This document shows, piece after piece, positions 12,671 to 24,040 of a DNA stretch of 64,000 nt. Position 1 is the stretch's first letter. The number at the start of each line of letters is the position of its first letter. The notes under the pieces are model-generated. The model was not told the origin of the DNA. It saw only the letters and a list, made by a program, of their open reading frames with translations, and made no database searches. The position numbers and the translations under genes were made by a program. The stretch comes from Carya illinoinensis (taxonomy: Eukaryota > Streptophyta > Magnoliopsida > Fagales > Juglandaceae), in contig NC_056758.1 in the NCBI RefSeq assembly GCF_018687715.1, positions 29,638,967 to 29,702,966 of the forward strand, given 5' to 3'.

Positions 12671-13501
12671 TAGGGCTGTGCAAATTTCCGAGATTTCCGA
12701 CTCCGCTCCGAATTCCGCTCCGAATTCGACTCCGACGGAGTCGGAGTTCTCGGAATTCGGAGTCGGAGTCGGAGTTACTCCGACTCTCATAGTCGGAGTC
12801 GGAATCGGAGTCCGGAGGCCTTGTTGACTCCGAACTCCGACTCCGAACTCCGACTATTTATACTTTATATATTATATATTGTATTATGAATATTATGTAG
12901 TCAGGTAGCTCAATGGTTGAGGCTCGGTTTTGTTTCTCCGGATCCTGTGTTCGAATCCCCTCATGCACCATTACACATTTTGCAACTATTTTTTTTAGGA
13001 AAACCTTAAAGTTTAAACGACGCCGTTTTTAATAGGAGAACGTCACCCCTACTTCGATCTCGTCCTCCCAAATTCCCAATCAACCCTCGCTGGAGATCTC
13101 GTTTCCGAGCAAAAGCAACGCCAAACACCAGCCGGATGCAAGAAGGAGAGGTCGACGGAAGGAGAGAAAACGACGGAAGGAGAGGTCGACGGAAGGAGAG
13201 GTCGACGGAAGGAGAGAAAACGACGTCGTGAGGAAGAGGAAGTGAAGGTAGCGGTCGTCAAGAAGGAGAGGTCGACGGAATCGAAGGATACGACCGGTGA
13301 TCTTCAAGGGATTTTTGGGACGGTGATCTTCGGAAGCCATCGGAATTCCGATCGGAGTTCCTAACTCCGAACTCCGATCGGAGTCGAACTCCGACTCCTC
13401 GTCGGAGTCGGAGTCGAAGTGAACTTCCGGTTCCGACTCCAGTCGGAGTCGGAGGTCGGAAATGGCAATTCCGACTCCGTCGGAGTCGGAGCCCAGGCCT
13501 A
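12671..13501. mobile_element. Non-autonomous hAT element inside the LINE
   Basis: It is flanked by a perfect 8-bp direct repeat, ccagtatc (12663-12670 and 13502-13509), as expected for hAT elements. The ends are TAGGGCTG and the inverse of TAGGCCTG. Both subterminal regions are packed with short direct and inverted copies of cggagt and actccg. The interior has an AAACGACGCCGTTTT palindrome-like motif near 13015-13029 and a purine-rich tandem array of gagaggtcgacggaagga at about 13141-13275. It encodes no transposase; a long minus-strand frame over it is a repeat artefact. Confidence 0.88.
12899..12966 (+). other. tRNA-like A-box and B-box pair (SINE-head-like), not a tRNA gene
   Basis: The sequence tagctcaatggttga resembles a pol III A box, and gtgttcgaatcccc 40 bases on resembles a B box, followed by caccatt. 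The acceptor and T stems do not pair well, so this is not a working tRNA. It may be a tRNA-derived SINE fragment captured in the hAT element. Confidence 0.4.
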
Positions 13502-13762
13502 CCAGTATCCTTTCAATAAGAGCTAGTTCTGAGCTTTCATTTGTACTATTTGTTTCTGGAATAAGGTTGAGATCTTTCCAAGAAAGGGCCTTTGTTTGTT
13601 GTATCATATTTTCCACATCCATGTTGTGATTCAGAATCGAGAGTTTTGGTTCATGGGAAGAAAAAAGTCTCAAAAATATGTGTAAGTAAAAAGGAAGATA
13701 TCATTCAGTGTAGAGAGACTCTAGTGAGAGAGTAAACTTTTTTTCTGCTTTTGATGTGTTCT

Positions 13763-14142
13763 GATTGTGGTTCTTTATATCTAAAAAAAACCGTGGTCTC
13801 AGACTCTTATTGGTGATTTCATCATATTTTAAAAATTTATTTATTACTTTTTATTTATCTATCAATTAATTAATATTACAATATAGACTAATGAAATAAT
13901 AATACAGTTAATACTTAAAAAAATAATGAATATTATCTTTATTTTTCATGATTCATTTTATTTTTTATTTTTATGTGTTTGACGGACTATAGAGGGTTCT
14001 TTTAGTTTAATTTTCAATCATTTCGAAATGGGAGAAAATATACTTTACACTAGGGTTGCTACCTGGACCCTCCAGACGGTGGCTACCTTGGCTCCATCCT
14101 CTCTTGGGGGGCCCATTTGGATGTTGGGGGGCGGATTGGCCT
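13763..14142. other. AT-rich intergenic stretch
   Basis: No gene is seen. This resumes the sequence interrupted by the LINE. From 13800 to 13970 it is strongly AT-rich. The last part (about 14050-14140) is GC-richer with G runs and leads into the next hAT element. Confidence 0.4.
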
Positions 14143-14843
14143 TAGAAGTGACAATATGTGACACAACCCGTGAATTTAACACGACATAATACGAGATTAG
14201 TAAGTATGGATTTGATGTTAATGGATTTTGGTCAAAACGAATTGACTTGTTAAAATACGATTTATAAAAAGATTGATAACGGGTCAATCAGCTTAACATG
14301 AAACAATTTCGTTATGGCTCGTTTAGAGTTTTACTCACATCCACAATTTTATTATTGTTGGATTGAAATATTAGTACTTATCAATATGTTTATATTTTTA
14401 TTGTTATAATTGTAATTCTGAATATATACTCGTATTTTAATATTGGGATTGTAATATTGATTTTATTACAAGTTAAATTTTGAAAAATATTGATTTTTTT
14501 TTTTTGTTAGTGAGTAGTTTAATTGTTTGTTTAGATATTGTGGTTACTAATAGATATAAATTTTAACTTTTATATAAAATTATATTAAGTAGGTTAAATG
14601 GGTTATGTGAATTAGTTCAATCTATTTACATAAAATAAGTTGAAATAAGTCATGTCGTGTTGATCAATTTCTAATTAATTATTAAACGGGTCAAAACGAG
14701 TGACACGATATGATCTGTTATTTAAATGAATCGTATTAGAGTTTGAATATATTACAAGTTTATCTTAACGAGTCAGGATCGGTTTGAACCATATAGTCGA
14801 ATATCCATAACTTAACACAACTCGGACACGAATTGCCACCCTA
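14143..14843. mobile_element. Non-autonomous hAT element
   Basis: The ends are TAGAAGTGACAATATGTG and the inverse of TAGGGTGGCAATTCGTG, an imperfect terminal inverted repeat. The flanks attggcct (14135-14142) and attggctc (14844-14851) look like an 8-bp target duplication with two differences at one side. The subterminal parts carry several copies of acacga and acgagt-type words in both directions, which is usual for hAT elements. The interior is AT-rich with no coding potential. Confidence 0.72.
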
Positions 14844-16257
14844 ATTGGCTCCCACTGTCATTCTTCCCATCCCGCCTACTACCCACCCATGGCGAAACAC
14901 AACCAGAAAATAACAACAAAATTCAAAATCAACCCAGAGAGAGGGGGGAAGATTAAAAGAAAAAAATCTAATGTAAAACGATGTCATTTTATTTATAAAA
15001 CAAAAAATAAAATCTAAGATAAAAATATGTTTTATTAAAAAAATATTATCGAGGATTTTACACTTTGCATCCCAAACTACAAACACTTAACATATTGTAC
15101 CTTCAATTTATAAAATACTAGCAGTGTGGACCATCTATTAAGATTTGACTATAGTCATAATCTAATTAGGGTGCAAAGAATTACTCTGTTATAATTAAAG
15201 AGTTTGGAGTTTGGAGTGTAAATCAAGAGTAGTTCTATCAAAACTATAAAATATAAAATGTGAAAATATATGAAAGATGTGAGCCATTTGAATGCGACAT
15301 GCAAATTACATGCACTATGATTTTAACTTTTCCTGCATACAATCGGTGTGCTTGGGTTGCGCTCTTATGATTATTAATAAATAAATTTTTATTTATTAAA
15401 ATATTGTTACTTAAAAATTATATAAGAACTTACTTAATTCAAGTTGTTATATGTCATTTACTTATAAAAATGTTATTAATAGTCTTTTTTTTATTGGCAC
15501 GAGTATCCCAAATAGCTTCCCAACTAATCCCAAGATTGTTTGCACTTAAAGAAATTTTATCACCTAAAGGGAGCATACCCAAAAGCTCAAAACGTTTACC
15601 ATTCAAGCCAACATCCAGATTTTTTAACAATTACTCTTTTACCTATCTCATGAGTCATGACTAGATTTTGTACAAATTATTTATTTCCACATATCTTTCA
15701 CTTTACCAGAAAGAAAGAAAGAAAAAAAAAAATAACAAACCTATGTGATAATCATGTATCCTCTACACGATGGAGAACGATGATAAAAACCAATTTGCGC
15801 TGCTTAAAATTACCATTCTATTGAGATGGCGCAAGTTGGCCGAACACCCACGGAAGATTTAAAAAAAAAAAAAAAAAAAACTTTACCATTCTCTTGTCTC
15901 CTGGATGATTGCCATAAATTATATCATCGTGGAAAGCAAATTGATTAGAACTCTTGAGATTAGGATTCCGGATTCACTTTACCTGATCACCAATGAAGTC
16001 GCAATACTAGAGTGCGTAGCAAGAGTGTATTCAATTCATTACTCAAAACACAAGACCTTCCAGATTCACCAAGAAAATCAGTTGAGAATATGCAGCTCAA
16101 GCAAAGAACAAGTTGATATTTATCTTGTTGCACGTACCAAAGAAGTGCACAACATCCAGGATGAACAAAAACAAAATAATATAAGCAACTTATGAATACA
16201 ACATCTTCGTACGATCTTTATTCTTGAATCTACGAAAATGACCAATTATGGGCAGAA
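14844..16257. other. Intergenic region downstream of NDUFS5, with repeat fragments
   Basis: No gene is recognised. A segment at about 15485-15600 (ttttttttattggcacgag with tatcccaaatagcttccc) looks like the tail of a dispersed retroposon on the opposite strand. There is an 18-20 base A run near 15861-15880. An open frame of 96 codons on + at 15905-16195 matches no family I know and runs against the NDUFS5 gene, whose 3' untranslated region must lie in the last few hundred bases. Confidence 0.35.
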
Positions 16258-18382
16258 CTAATGATGATGTTTGTCAAAACCCTCTTTACCATCTTTGGCA
16301 TTCCGTGCAGCTACTCGCAGTTTGCGCTGCTCCTCCTTATAGATCCGATTTCTTCGTTGAAACTGCAATAAAGTTCCAGATAATGGGACTCAATAGAGAT
16401 TTTTTATTTATTTTTATTAGTAAACAGTAGTATTAATAGGAATATGCATAGCCCAAGTACACAAGATGGTATTCAAGAAATAAGACCTATCTATGTCGCT
16501 ATAGAGGTGACGAGGTGACAAGTGACCATATGAGTCAAATTGTTATTTCATTGGTTTTTCATGCATGTCCTCCCAGGTAGCAATAATCATCTATTCTTCC
16601 TTCATTCAGATGTTAAGATCGTATAGCAAATCAATAAGACACTAACACTTACTAAATGTAAGCATTAGACCTGCACAAAATAATAGAGGGCCACTGGATC
16701 AAATTATTTTCTTAATGATCAGGGTGAAGCTAGTAGTAGTCGCTCATGTGATATGACATTTAGTATTTCCTTTGCTGTAATTTTAAGGATAAATCAATAA
16801 AGCTTCTTAACTGGTCCCATCATCCTACTCGTTGAACAAAATCTATGATTCAATAGGAATTATTGAACGAGAACAAGAACAGGAACAAGAAATGTTAAAA
16901 GGTAAAGTAGAGCCCACTTATCATTTTTAACTTTCAGTTATTGAACTTGCAATAATTTTCCTGAAGAAATTTCTTGATTGAAATATCATTAGATCCTTTA
17001 ATGCTGAAAGTAAAAAATTGTGTTCCACGTAATGTTCACCTCCTAATCTTTGAAAGGCATATAAAAGCAATTATTAAGCCATATGATATGAAATGTGGAA
17101 TTTATTCCTACAAACAGAAAATTGTGTGCTTTTACCTAAGAGGGGTCTGAGATGTTACATATAAAACGAAACTAGCTACTGTATGATGCAGGATTTACAA
17201 GTTCTAGTCATGACAAAGAATGGGGGATGAGCAACATTTTAGCTATGTTGAGATTTAAGGTTTCATTTTACAAAGATGCGATATATGTAAAATATAAACC
17301 CTAGAGGATGAGAAACAATGTTTGACAAAATAACATGTAATCAACCATGACGGCCTTGACAATGACAAAACGGAGCAGAAAGGAGCAACCAAGAGTTCAA
17401 CACTCTCAAGATGTGGATGGGGGGCAAAAGGCACAGCGCAGTTGATAAAGTTATGCAGATAGTATGAAGATTGACAAGTTTGGATCTTAATAGGATTTAA
17501 TTCAGTGGCAGCTGTAATGGGCATTATTCTCTGTTTTTGTTCCCCAGAACGTATATCAGATCTTTCTTGTAGTTAGAGTTATCCTTACAGAAGTTTATTC
17601 TGATATTCTTAATTTTTAGTCTCTCCACTCTCCTAATCAACGCTAACGAAGCCAAATCAAGGCATTCTATAAACATTAGGCACTAAATGGGAAATTCGTA
17701 GAATATCCGACGAAAGTACTGGGTAATCAACTAGTAATAATATTGTTTTCTTAAGATCCCAACAATGTTAGTGTGCAGAACATAGGCATGTCAAATCATA
17801 TACAAACATCAATGTGTGTTTCATTTCTTAAATTGACCAGCTATCGTACCGTGAATAATGCCTAGCACCAAAACAAATATAATGTTTTAAGCAACACAAG
17901 GCTTTCCGGAACAGGCTTGTCAAATTTTTCAAAAACCTAGTAATGCCAATAAATAAAAAAATCCCCCATCCGATTCAGATAAGCCCTTGCACGCATATTT
18001 TGCGATATATGCTTTAAATAGATATATGAGCTAAAATAAGATTAGAATCTGAATCGAATGCACTGATTTTAGGGTTTACACGACAGATCAAAAAAGACCA
18101 AATTCAGACAAGTAAATCAAGCACATTGATCTAAGGCTCCTTGAGCTTCGTACTCCGATCGGTGAATGGAAAGGGACGTTATGATGAACAGTATTTGATG
18201 AATGAAAGGGTAGAAAGGGAAATAGCGCAAACCTCTTTGGAGTGGTGAAGGCACTCGAGGTAGTCTTCGCGGAGGAGAGCACAGACCTTGGGCTCACGGC
18301 AGCGAGACATGCACTCGCTGAAGTCCACCCAGAAATCGTAGCATCGGCCTTTGTGCCCTGAGATACCCCATCCCGACGCCAT
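16258..18382 (-). CDS. NDUFS5: NADH:ubiquinone oxidoreductase (complex I) 15-kDa subunit NDUFS5
   Basis: Two exons on the minus strand. Exon 1 (18382-18233, 50 codons) starts MASGWGISGHKGRCYDF and ends HHSKE before a GT donor. Exon 2 (16362-16258, phase 0) starts FQRRNRIYKEEQRKLR after a CAG acceptor and ends KHHH then TAG. The 84-residue product has the twin cysteine arrangement CYDF...CMSRC...CALL...CLHH of CHCH-type proteins and matches plant NDUFS5 in length. The family is an accessory subunit of the membrane-arm/intermembrane-space side of mitochondrial complex I, imported without a cleaved presequence. The 1.87-kb intron (16363-18232) holds a retroposon fragment. No defect is visible, so it is probably functional. 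Confidence 0.93.
16391..16480 (-). repeat. LINE/SINE 3'-end-like fragment in the NDUFS5 intron
   Basis: A T-rich start is followed by agtaaacagtagtattaat and catagcccaagtacacaag. A related phrase, attagcccaagtacatag, occurs at about 61793-61810 in an intron of the helicase gene, where it sits in a clear target duplication. I therefore read it as a 5'-truncated retroposon whose A tail lies to the left on the minus strand. No convincing duplication was found at this copy. Confidence 0.45.
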
Positions 18383-19514
18383 CCTCTCTTCCTCTCCCCG
18401 CCAAACGTGGATTTGCGACGGTGTTTAGGGGTAAGCAAGCTCTAGCTCTAGCTGTGATTCTTGTGCCTAAATTACCACAATGCCATAAAAGTAACAGAAA
18501 TTTTTATTTTCTTAATAAAGACAGACGGCAATGGATCAGGCCCACGTCGGACTATTATAAGAGAGTAGGTTTGAAAGGAATATGAGAAATTTAAATTTTA
18601 GATATTATTTTTTCATACTATTGTTAAGGACATATTTCATCATCTTGAACATATCGTTCACTTGCATGATGTAAGGAAACGCCAGCATAATAGGCTTGAA
18701 ACACTCTGATACTTAAGTCAATAAAAATCTCACTCAAATAATTAATATTTAAATTGTTTTTGGGATTACCTGACATATATAGAGGTTTTCTGTTGGATTA
18801 GATCAATTATATGAGATCACCCTTATGTCATGTCTATCTTGTTCAATGTTTATCAACTTAGAATATCTCTAAGTAACCGAAACAACCACATACATGCATG
18901 AAATTCTTACCCTCCCAAGTAAGGCATGTAGCTTGTAGATCCCTACTGGGCCTAGGTTTTCCAATTTGAGCAGGTTGACAGAGAGCCTTTTCCGTTGGGC
19001 TAGAAGCACCAAATGGGCCCTCCAACTACCCGGCTAATTCTCGCTCCAAGGCATGGGAAATTTATGTTCTGAAATCTTACTATATTATATATTTTCCTCT
19101 CTTTTTTTTTTTTAAAGGCTTTCACATTTCAGGTCCCTTTAACCACCTCTGAACCTGTCTCCAAACCATTAATTACCCCGTTGTCCTATCACGTTTCCTT
19201 TTCTGGCCGCTTCCAATTTTCAAGAATCAAGGATACTCATGACTCACCGCTGATGTGGCAACATTTACGGATTTACATGCAACGGTTACCCTTCCACTCC
19301 CTTGTTAGGCCATGATGCTTATGGCGGTTAACCCTTCACATTTGCCTTTTCAAATATATTTCCCTTGAGTCTTTTATCTTTCCTTCTTTCAGTACACTTT
19401 CTTATGCCTTTCTTGTTCGTGCTTTCTCTCTGACTCCATTTATTCTTCCTAGCTTATTCCTTCCTCTTCGTTCATTTGCTACTCTTCACTCCTTCTTTTT
19501 CCTGGTTGAACACG
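18383..19514. other. NDUFS5 promoter side, then possible LTR-like sequence
   Basis: The first 100-150 bases must hold the NDUFS5 5' untranslated region and promoter. From about 18560 the sequence changes: gatacttaagtcaataaaa at 18709-18727, a TATA-like catatatagagg at 18774-18785, a T run at 19107-19119, and a pyrimidine-rich leader at 19340-19500 before the next ORF. These look like retroelement terminal or leader sequence, but no second copy exists in the window to prove an LTR. Confidence 0.4.
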
Positions 19515-22500
19515 ATGGCAACTTTTCTCAATCGTCACACGTATTAGATATCTCAACCTTCGAGGGATATGGGTGGTGCTTAGCCCTCAAGCAAAGGGAT
19601 TTAACAGCGATTCAGGAAGAATATCACATTTTCAAAATAGCAGTGCTGGACATTCCCCCACAAGGGTGTTGCGACGATGAAGGTTTGTCAAGCGGGTCAC
19701 CCTGACTATGCCTTTGTTGGCTCATGGGTTAAGGCTTCCCTTCTATCACCCCCTTCGCAACATCCTGGACCTTCTGAGTTTGGCTCCTACACAGCTTCAT
19801 CCCTTCACATTAAGGGTCTATCTATGCACTTGCATAGTATTTCGCATGTCCCTAGAGCCCATTGGGGAATTTTACCCCGATCTGACCGCTCAAGAATTTC
19901 TGTCATTCTACAACTTAAGGCCAGCTATCAAGGATAATGTCATTAGCTTCCGCAAGAAAGATAAAGGACAGACATTGACCCTGTTTAAAACTCAATATTC
20001 CAATGCGAAGAATTGGATGTGTAAGTTTTTCTTCATCACTGGCCAAGGCTGGGGGCTTCCCGCCTCTGAAACCCCCAAGCGAGATTTCTCATTTAGGGCT
20101 AATTGGGGTGCACTTCCTGATGAAAAAGGTTTGTGGGCGAGCATGGAGCCCTTGTCTGACCAAGAAATGGCCCAAATTGAAACTGTTTGTTTCTAGGCTG
20201 AGACTTACCCTGAGTATCTTTGGATTGACTTCTTGATGTCCCCCAATCGTTCCCACGTTCAAGGGTGTTTGTTCTTAATTTTAGCTGCAGTTCACCCCTC
20301 TCCGCCAAAGAAATCCCCAAAAAAGGACAAGAAGGACAGCCAAGCTGTGCAAGAGAAGAAAAAAAAGAAGGGGCGAACCAAGAAGAAAGAGGAGAAAGAA
20401 AAGAAGGAAAAGAAAAGTAAGAAAGAAAAGAAAGAGAAGGAAAAAGAAAAGAAAAGAATAAAAAAGAAAAAGAAGAGATGAGGCAAAGAAAGAGGGCTCG
20501 CTCCGAAGATGCCCCCTTCCTTACCTCAAAAAATAAAAAAAAAAAAAGGATTCTAACACCCTCGGAGGGTGACCATGTACAAGCATCCACCCCGCTAGCT
20601 ACTACTCCGCTCTCTGTGCCTAGCGCCCCTTGTGCGGTTGCACTCCCCTAGCCTGGGAGATGCTGAGGGTTTGCCTAGCTTAGCCCTCTTTGATCTAGCC
20701 ACTACCTTTTAGCTCGAGACTTCCCAACAAGCGCTCACATTGGCATCCAGTCCCATGTTTGAGTTCCCTGTGTTCAAGGATCTGGTGAGAGAAGGTGAGC
20801 TAGACGCCGAGGTTGCCGCCGCCCTCAACCTGGACCCTATCGTGGGAGAAGGAATTCGCCCACCTATGACAGAAAGTCTTGTACATTCCCCAACTGGGAG
20901 TGTGCAAGGTGAACTAATGAGTGACTCCCCAGTTGGTGGGGTGAATACTGCTCCTGCCCACACAGAAGGCCTGGCAACGGGGATGAAAACCTGCCTCTTC
21001 CCCCCCGCCACGAGGAAGTGGAGGCCAACGACCCCCTTTTAGAGAGCCCACCACCCACTGTTTCTGGGGACACTACCCCTTCGCTGAATATCAGTGGCGA
21101 GTGCCTCTCCATTCCTCCCCTCTTCACCCCATCTTTTGGTGGAGACACTGGGTCCCTTCTTATCGAGGGCTTGGGTGGTCTGATGGGAGAAGATGTCTGC
21201 TTAATTGAAGCTAATTTGGCTTATACCAGGGCCAACCTCCCATCTATGGGCCTAAGATGTTCCCAAAAAGAAGCGGCAAACTCAACACCAAGACCTAATA
21301 GGATTTCTCTGTCAGGAGGTATCCTTGGCCCTGAGGAGATCTTTGGCAGAGAGACCAGTGGCGATGCTTCATCCTCTTCCGTCGACGCCCAAGCTTAGGC
21401 CACTGCCAAGATGGCCAGCCGTCTAAAGGACTAGCTTTATAAGGTATTGTCGTCATGGGACTTGTTCTTTTTCTTTGTGTGCTTATTTGCAATTCTGACC
21501 CGAGAGTTTTGTCCTTTTGTAGGGAATTAACGGCCTGGCAGAGTGGATTATGGCAGACCAGTCCCGCCTAGAAGAGAAAGTCATGAAAATAGCGAAGGTT
21601 GTGCTATGTTGCCAAAATTGTCTTCGAGAAATGGAAGGTGGATAGGGCGGAGTTGGAGGTGCTTGCTGAGAAGAAAAGGGAGTTGGAAATACTGTTGGAG
21701 CAGTCAGAGGGCTATTCCCACTCCCTGCACGGCAATTTGGAGATTCTTGCAAATGAAGTCATTGGGTTTCGTGATAATGTACGTCGTGCCCAAGAGGTGA
21801 AGGTCAGGGATGACTTCACCTTAAGGCTTCTTAACTCAAAAAGGGATTCCGCTAGGTCCCAGCTCTCTGATGCCCAAAAGGGCTTTGAGTCCGAATTTCC
21901 CTGCCTTAATGCTGACCTTCTAGCTCACACTAGGGAGCTAGACTCATCTCGTGAGGAATTGAGCTGTTCGCAGGAATAGAGCCAGGGTCTGGCACAAGAA
22001 TTGGAGAATGCTGTGAAGAAGACTTGCCTTTCCTCCATTGACGTTTTTGAGGAGCAGGGGGCCTTGACAAAGCTTAAACAACACCATCAGCAGTATAAGG
22101 ACAGTCATAAGGACTCGAATGAAGAACTTAGAAAGTTAAATTCGGCCTTCCTCACCAAGGACCAAGAACTGATCGAGAAGAAGAAGGAGCTAGCTATTAC
22201 TTGGGCAGAAGTTGCACGCTTGCACAGCCAATTAGCCTCTGCCCCCGCAACCAGGGACCGTGCCTTTGGCTTTGGTTATAGTTCTAACATTCTGAGGCTC
22301 AGGTCTTGCCTCCTGACTGATCCTACTCTTGACCTAGTGGCTCTGCTACTCGCCGTCGTGTTGACACCTTTGGATAGGATGAGATGCCTGATGCTTTTGA
22401 AGGCGTCCCTCCGTTGCCACCGCCCACTGGAAATGACGCCCCCAACTTCTTCATTCCTCCCTTTTGTACTTCTTGTAATTTTTCTTATAAACTCCTGTAA

Positions 22501-22522
22501 TAATAACTTTTGGTTTACTTAA
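19515..22522 (+). pseudogene. Plant 'putative gypsy-type transposon' ORF, antisense to integrase; broken
   Basis: The likely start is the ATG at 19515 (MATFLNRHTY), but the frame stops after ten codons. From 19708 to 20481 one frame is open apart from a single TAG at 20194. It contains APTQLHPFTLRVYLCTCIVF, a pattern found in the plant gypsy-type transposon domain (PF04195-like), followed by NWMCKFFF and a very lysine-rich stretch (about 20290-20480). After further shifts, 21540-22240 encodes a charged heptad-rich region (ELEVLAEKKRELEILLEQ, DQELIEKKKELAITWAEV) that should form coiled coil. The function of this family is unknown. Stops at 20479, 21396 and 21977 show it is inactive. Confidence 0.65.
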
Positions 22523-22628
22523 AAGCCTGTGATGGCTAATGTTTGTTGTCTTTCTGTTTTACTTACACTGCAAATGTTTTTGTCCTTCCATTTTTCTTGC
22601 GTTGAAAATGTTTAAGGTTTGACCGAAG

Positions 22629-23135
22629 AGACGGCTTGTCATATGTGTTTAAGGGTGGTGTGGCCTCATGGCACCGCAAGCTGTTAAGGCTTGTCATAGG
22701 TGTATAAAGGTGGCAAGGTCTAATGACCTCTCTGCACCCCTCTTTTCATGGCATCGCAAGTTGCTAAGATTTGTCATAGGTGTTTAAGGGTAGCGGAGTC
22801 TAATGACCTCTGCGTCTTTTATGGCACTGCAAGCTGCTAAGGCTTATCATAGGTGTTTAAGGGTGGCGTAGTCTAATGACTTCTGCACCCCTTTTTTCAT
22901 GGCACCGCAAGCTGCTAAAGCTTATCATAGGTGTTTAAGGATGCCTTGGTCTAATGACCTCCGCGTCCCTTTTTTCATGGCACCTTAAGCTGCTAAAGCT
23001 TGTCATAGGTGTTTAAGGGTGACGTGGTCTAATGACTTCCACGTCCCTTTTTTCATAGCACTGCAAGCTGCTAAGGCTTGTTATAGGTGTTTAAGGGTGG
23101 CGTGGTCTAATGACTTCTGAGCCCCCTTTTTTCAT
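22629..23135. repeat. Tandem repeat array, about 78-bp unit, about 7 copies
   Basis: Each unit follows the plan ggcttgtcataggtgttta, then agggtggcgtggtctaatga, then a C-rich word, tttttcatggcacc and gcaagctgctaa. Copies are 70-80 bp long and differ by single bases and small length changes in the C/T-rich part. The first copy is shorter. The array lies between the integrase remnant and the antisense ORF. Confidence 0.9.
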
Positions 23136-23419
23136 GTGCGCCCGGTTTTGCACAAATGTTCGCCTTGGGGTATATTTATTTTTACCAGGAGATAACAACA
23201 AAGCAAACCACGATAGGATTTAAGTAGTAATAAGTGGATGTAAATGTGATTATGAACATGAATGTAAATGTCATAATGGCAAAACGAAGTAAATGAAAGC
23301 AATGTAATTGCTACGGATATAATTTCTTTAAGTGCTCTGCATTCCATGGTGTGGCAACTCCTTACCTGACTGTCTTTCTAGCGGTATGACGTTGGTCTAT
23401 TCTTTGCTATCACCACGTA

Positions 23420-24028
23420 GGACCCGAGGCCCCATTTTTCCATTGTCTTAGGTAGTCGGTCTAATTTTCTTCAAGACCAGATCCCCTATCTTAAAAGTCG
23501 TGGGCCTTACTCTTTTGTTGAAATACTGCTCAGCCTTAACATTTTCATGCACCATTCTGGCCTCCGTTATTTCCCTTTCCTCTTCCAAGAAGTCGAGATA
23601 CTACTCCATCTTTTTGTCATTTTGGGGTGTTGAGAAGTAGCGCATTTAGTAACTTGGGAGCCCTACTTCAAATGAGGGAATCGCTTCGCACCCATACACT
23701 AGTGTGAATGGGGATTTCCCTGTTGGAGTCTTTACCGATGTTCTGTATGCCCAAAGTATCCCTAGCAGCTCGTTTGCCCATTCTCCCTTTTTCTCTGCAA
23801 CCCTTTTCTTCAAGATTGAGAGTAATATCTTATTTGTAGCTTCTGCTTGTCCGTTTGCTTGCAGATGACCTGGCATGAGTACTTCACCTTGATCCTTGGC
23901 TCCGCACACCATTCGCTGTAATGGTCTGAGTCGAACTGGCATCCATTGTCTGTAACTATATTTTGCAGGATTTCGTATCTACAAATGACGTTCTTCCACA
24001 AAAACCTTGTCACAACCTTGCTTTTCAC
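23420..24028 (-). pseudogene. Ty3/gypsy integrase, C-terminal half, broken
   Basis: On the minus strand 24028-23810 reads NIVTDNGCQFDSDHYSEWC, which holds the second catalytic aspartate of the DDE integrase core. The overlapping frame 23942-23646 reads PGHLQANGQAEATNKILL with the catalytic glutamate, then ELLGILWAYRTSVKTPTGKS and FTLVYGCEAIP. Beyond a stop at 23646 the translation continues to about 23420 with the downstream part (YFNKRVRPTTFKIGDLVLKK). One frameshift near 23870 and at least two stops inactivate it. The polymerase portion upstream is missing. Confidence 0.82.
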
Positions 24029-24040
24029 AGTATCCAGTGA

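Larger units (their letters stand above)
10671..13622 (-). pseudogene. LINE ORF1 (gag-like nucleic-acid-binding protein), split by a hAT
   Basis: The probable start is the ATG at 13622 (MDVENMIQQTKALSWKDL). After 13510 the frame is interrupted by the hAT element at 12671-13501 and resumes below 12663. The middle (about 12400-12060) has IGFWLPREYN and related pieces typical of the DUF4283-like domain of plant LINE ORF1. The C-terminal part (11105-10671) is a proline- and asparagine-rich low-complexity tail, SPNPHSPLFKAQRNP and similar. Stops and shifts occur throughout. I did not find an intact zinc knuckle. Confidence 0.7.
6309..13746 (-). mobile_element. Full-length L1-type LINE retrotransposon, inactive
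   Basis: The element lies on the minus strand. Its 3' end is the A tail seen as a T run at 6308-6318, and its 5' end is near 13746. The flanks carry a 16-bp target duplication: gctttcgatgtgttct at 6293-6308 and gcttttgatgtgttct at 13747-13762, one mismatch. It contains an ORF1 (gag-like) and an ORF2 with endonuclease, reverse transcriptase and RNase H parts in the order expected for plant L1 elements. Total span is 7.4 kb, of which 839 bp is a later hAT insertion plus its duplication, leaving about 6.6 kb. All reading frames carry stops and shifts, so it cannot be autonomous now. Confidence 0.9.
18560..24040 (-). mobile_element. Partial Ty3/gypsy retrotransposon, Tat-lineage-like, with antisense ORF
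   Basis: A minus-strand integrase C-terminal part (24028-23420) is followed, in its own direction, by a tandem array (23135-22629) and then by a long ORF on the opposite strand (19515-22522). From published knowledge, plant Tat-lineage elements often carry satellite-like tandem repeats and extra, sometimes antisense, ORFs between pol and the 3' LTR. The layout fits that. Gag, protease, reverse transcriptase and the 5' LTR are absent, so the element is truncated near 24040. The lineage is an inference from layout, not from a reverse-transcriptase tree. Confidence 0.55.

Noticed and set aside
12899..12966. A possible tRNA gene
   Set aside because: A-box and B-box words are present, but the acceptor and T stems do not pair, so it is only tRNA-like.
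13080..13673. Minus-strand ORF of 197 codons
   Set aside because: Only its first ~38 codons belong to the LINE ORF1; the rest is repeat sequence of the inserted hAT.
18088..18438. Minus-strand ORF of 116 codons over NDUFS5 exon 1
   Set aside because: It is a shifted frame of the NDUFS5 exon, leader and intron; the NDUFS5 frame has the family sequence.
20099..20590. Minus-strand ORF of 163 codons rich in Ser and Phe
   Set aside because: It is the complement of the lysine-rich part of the plus-strand ORF.
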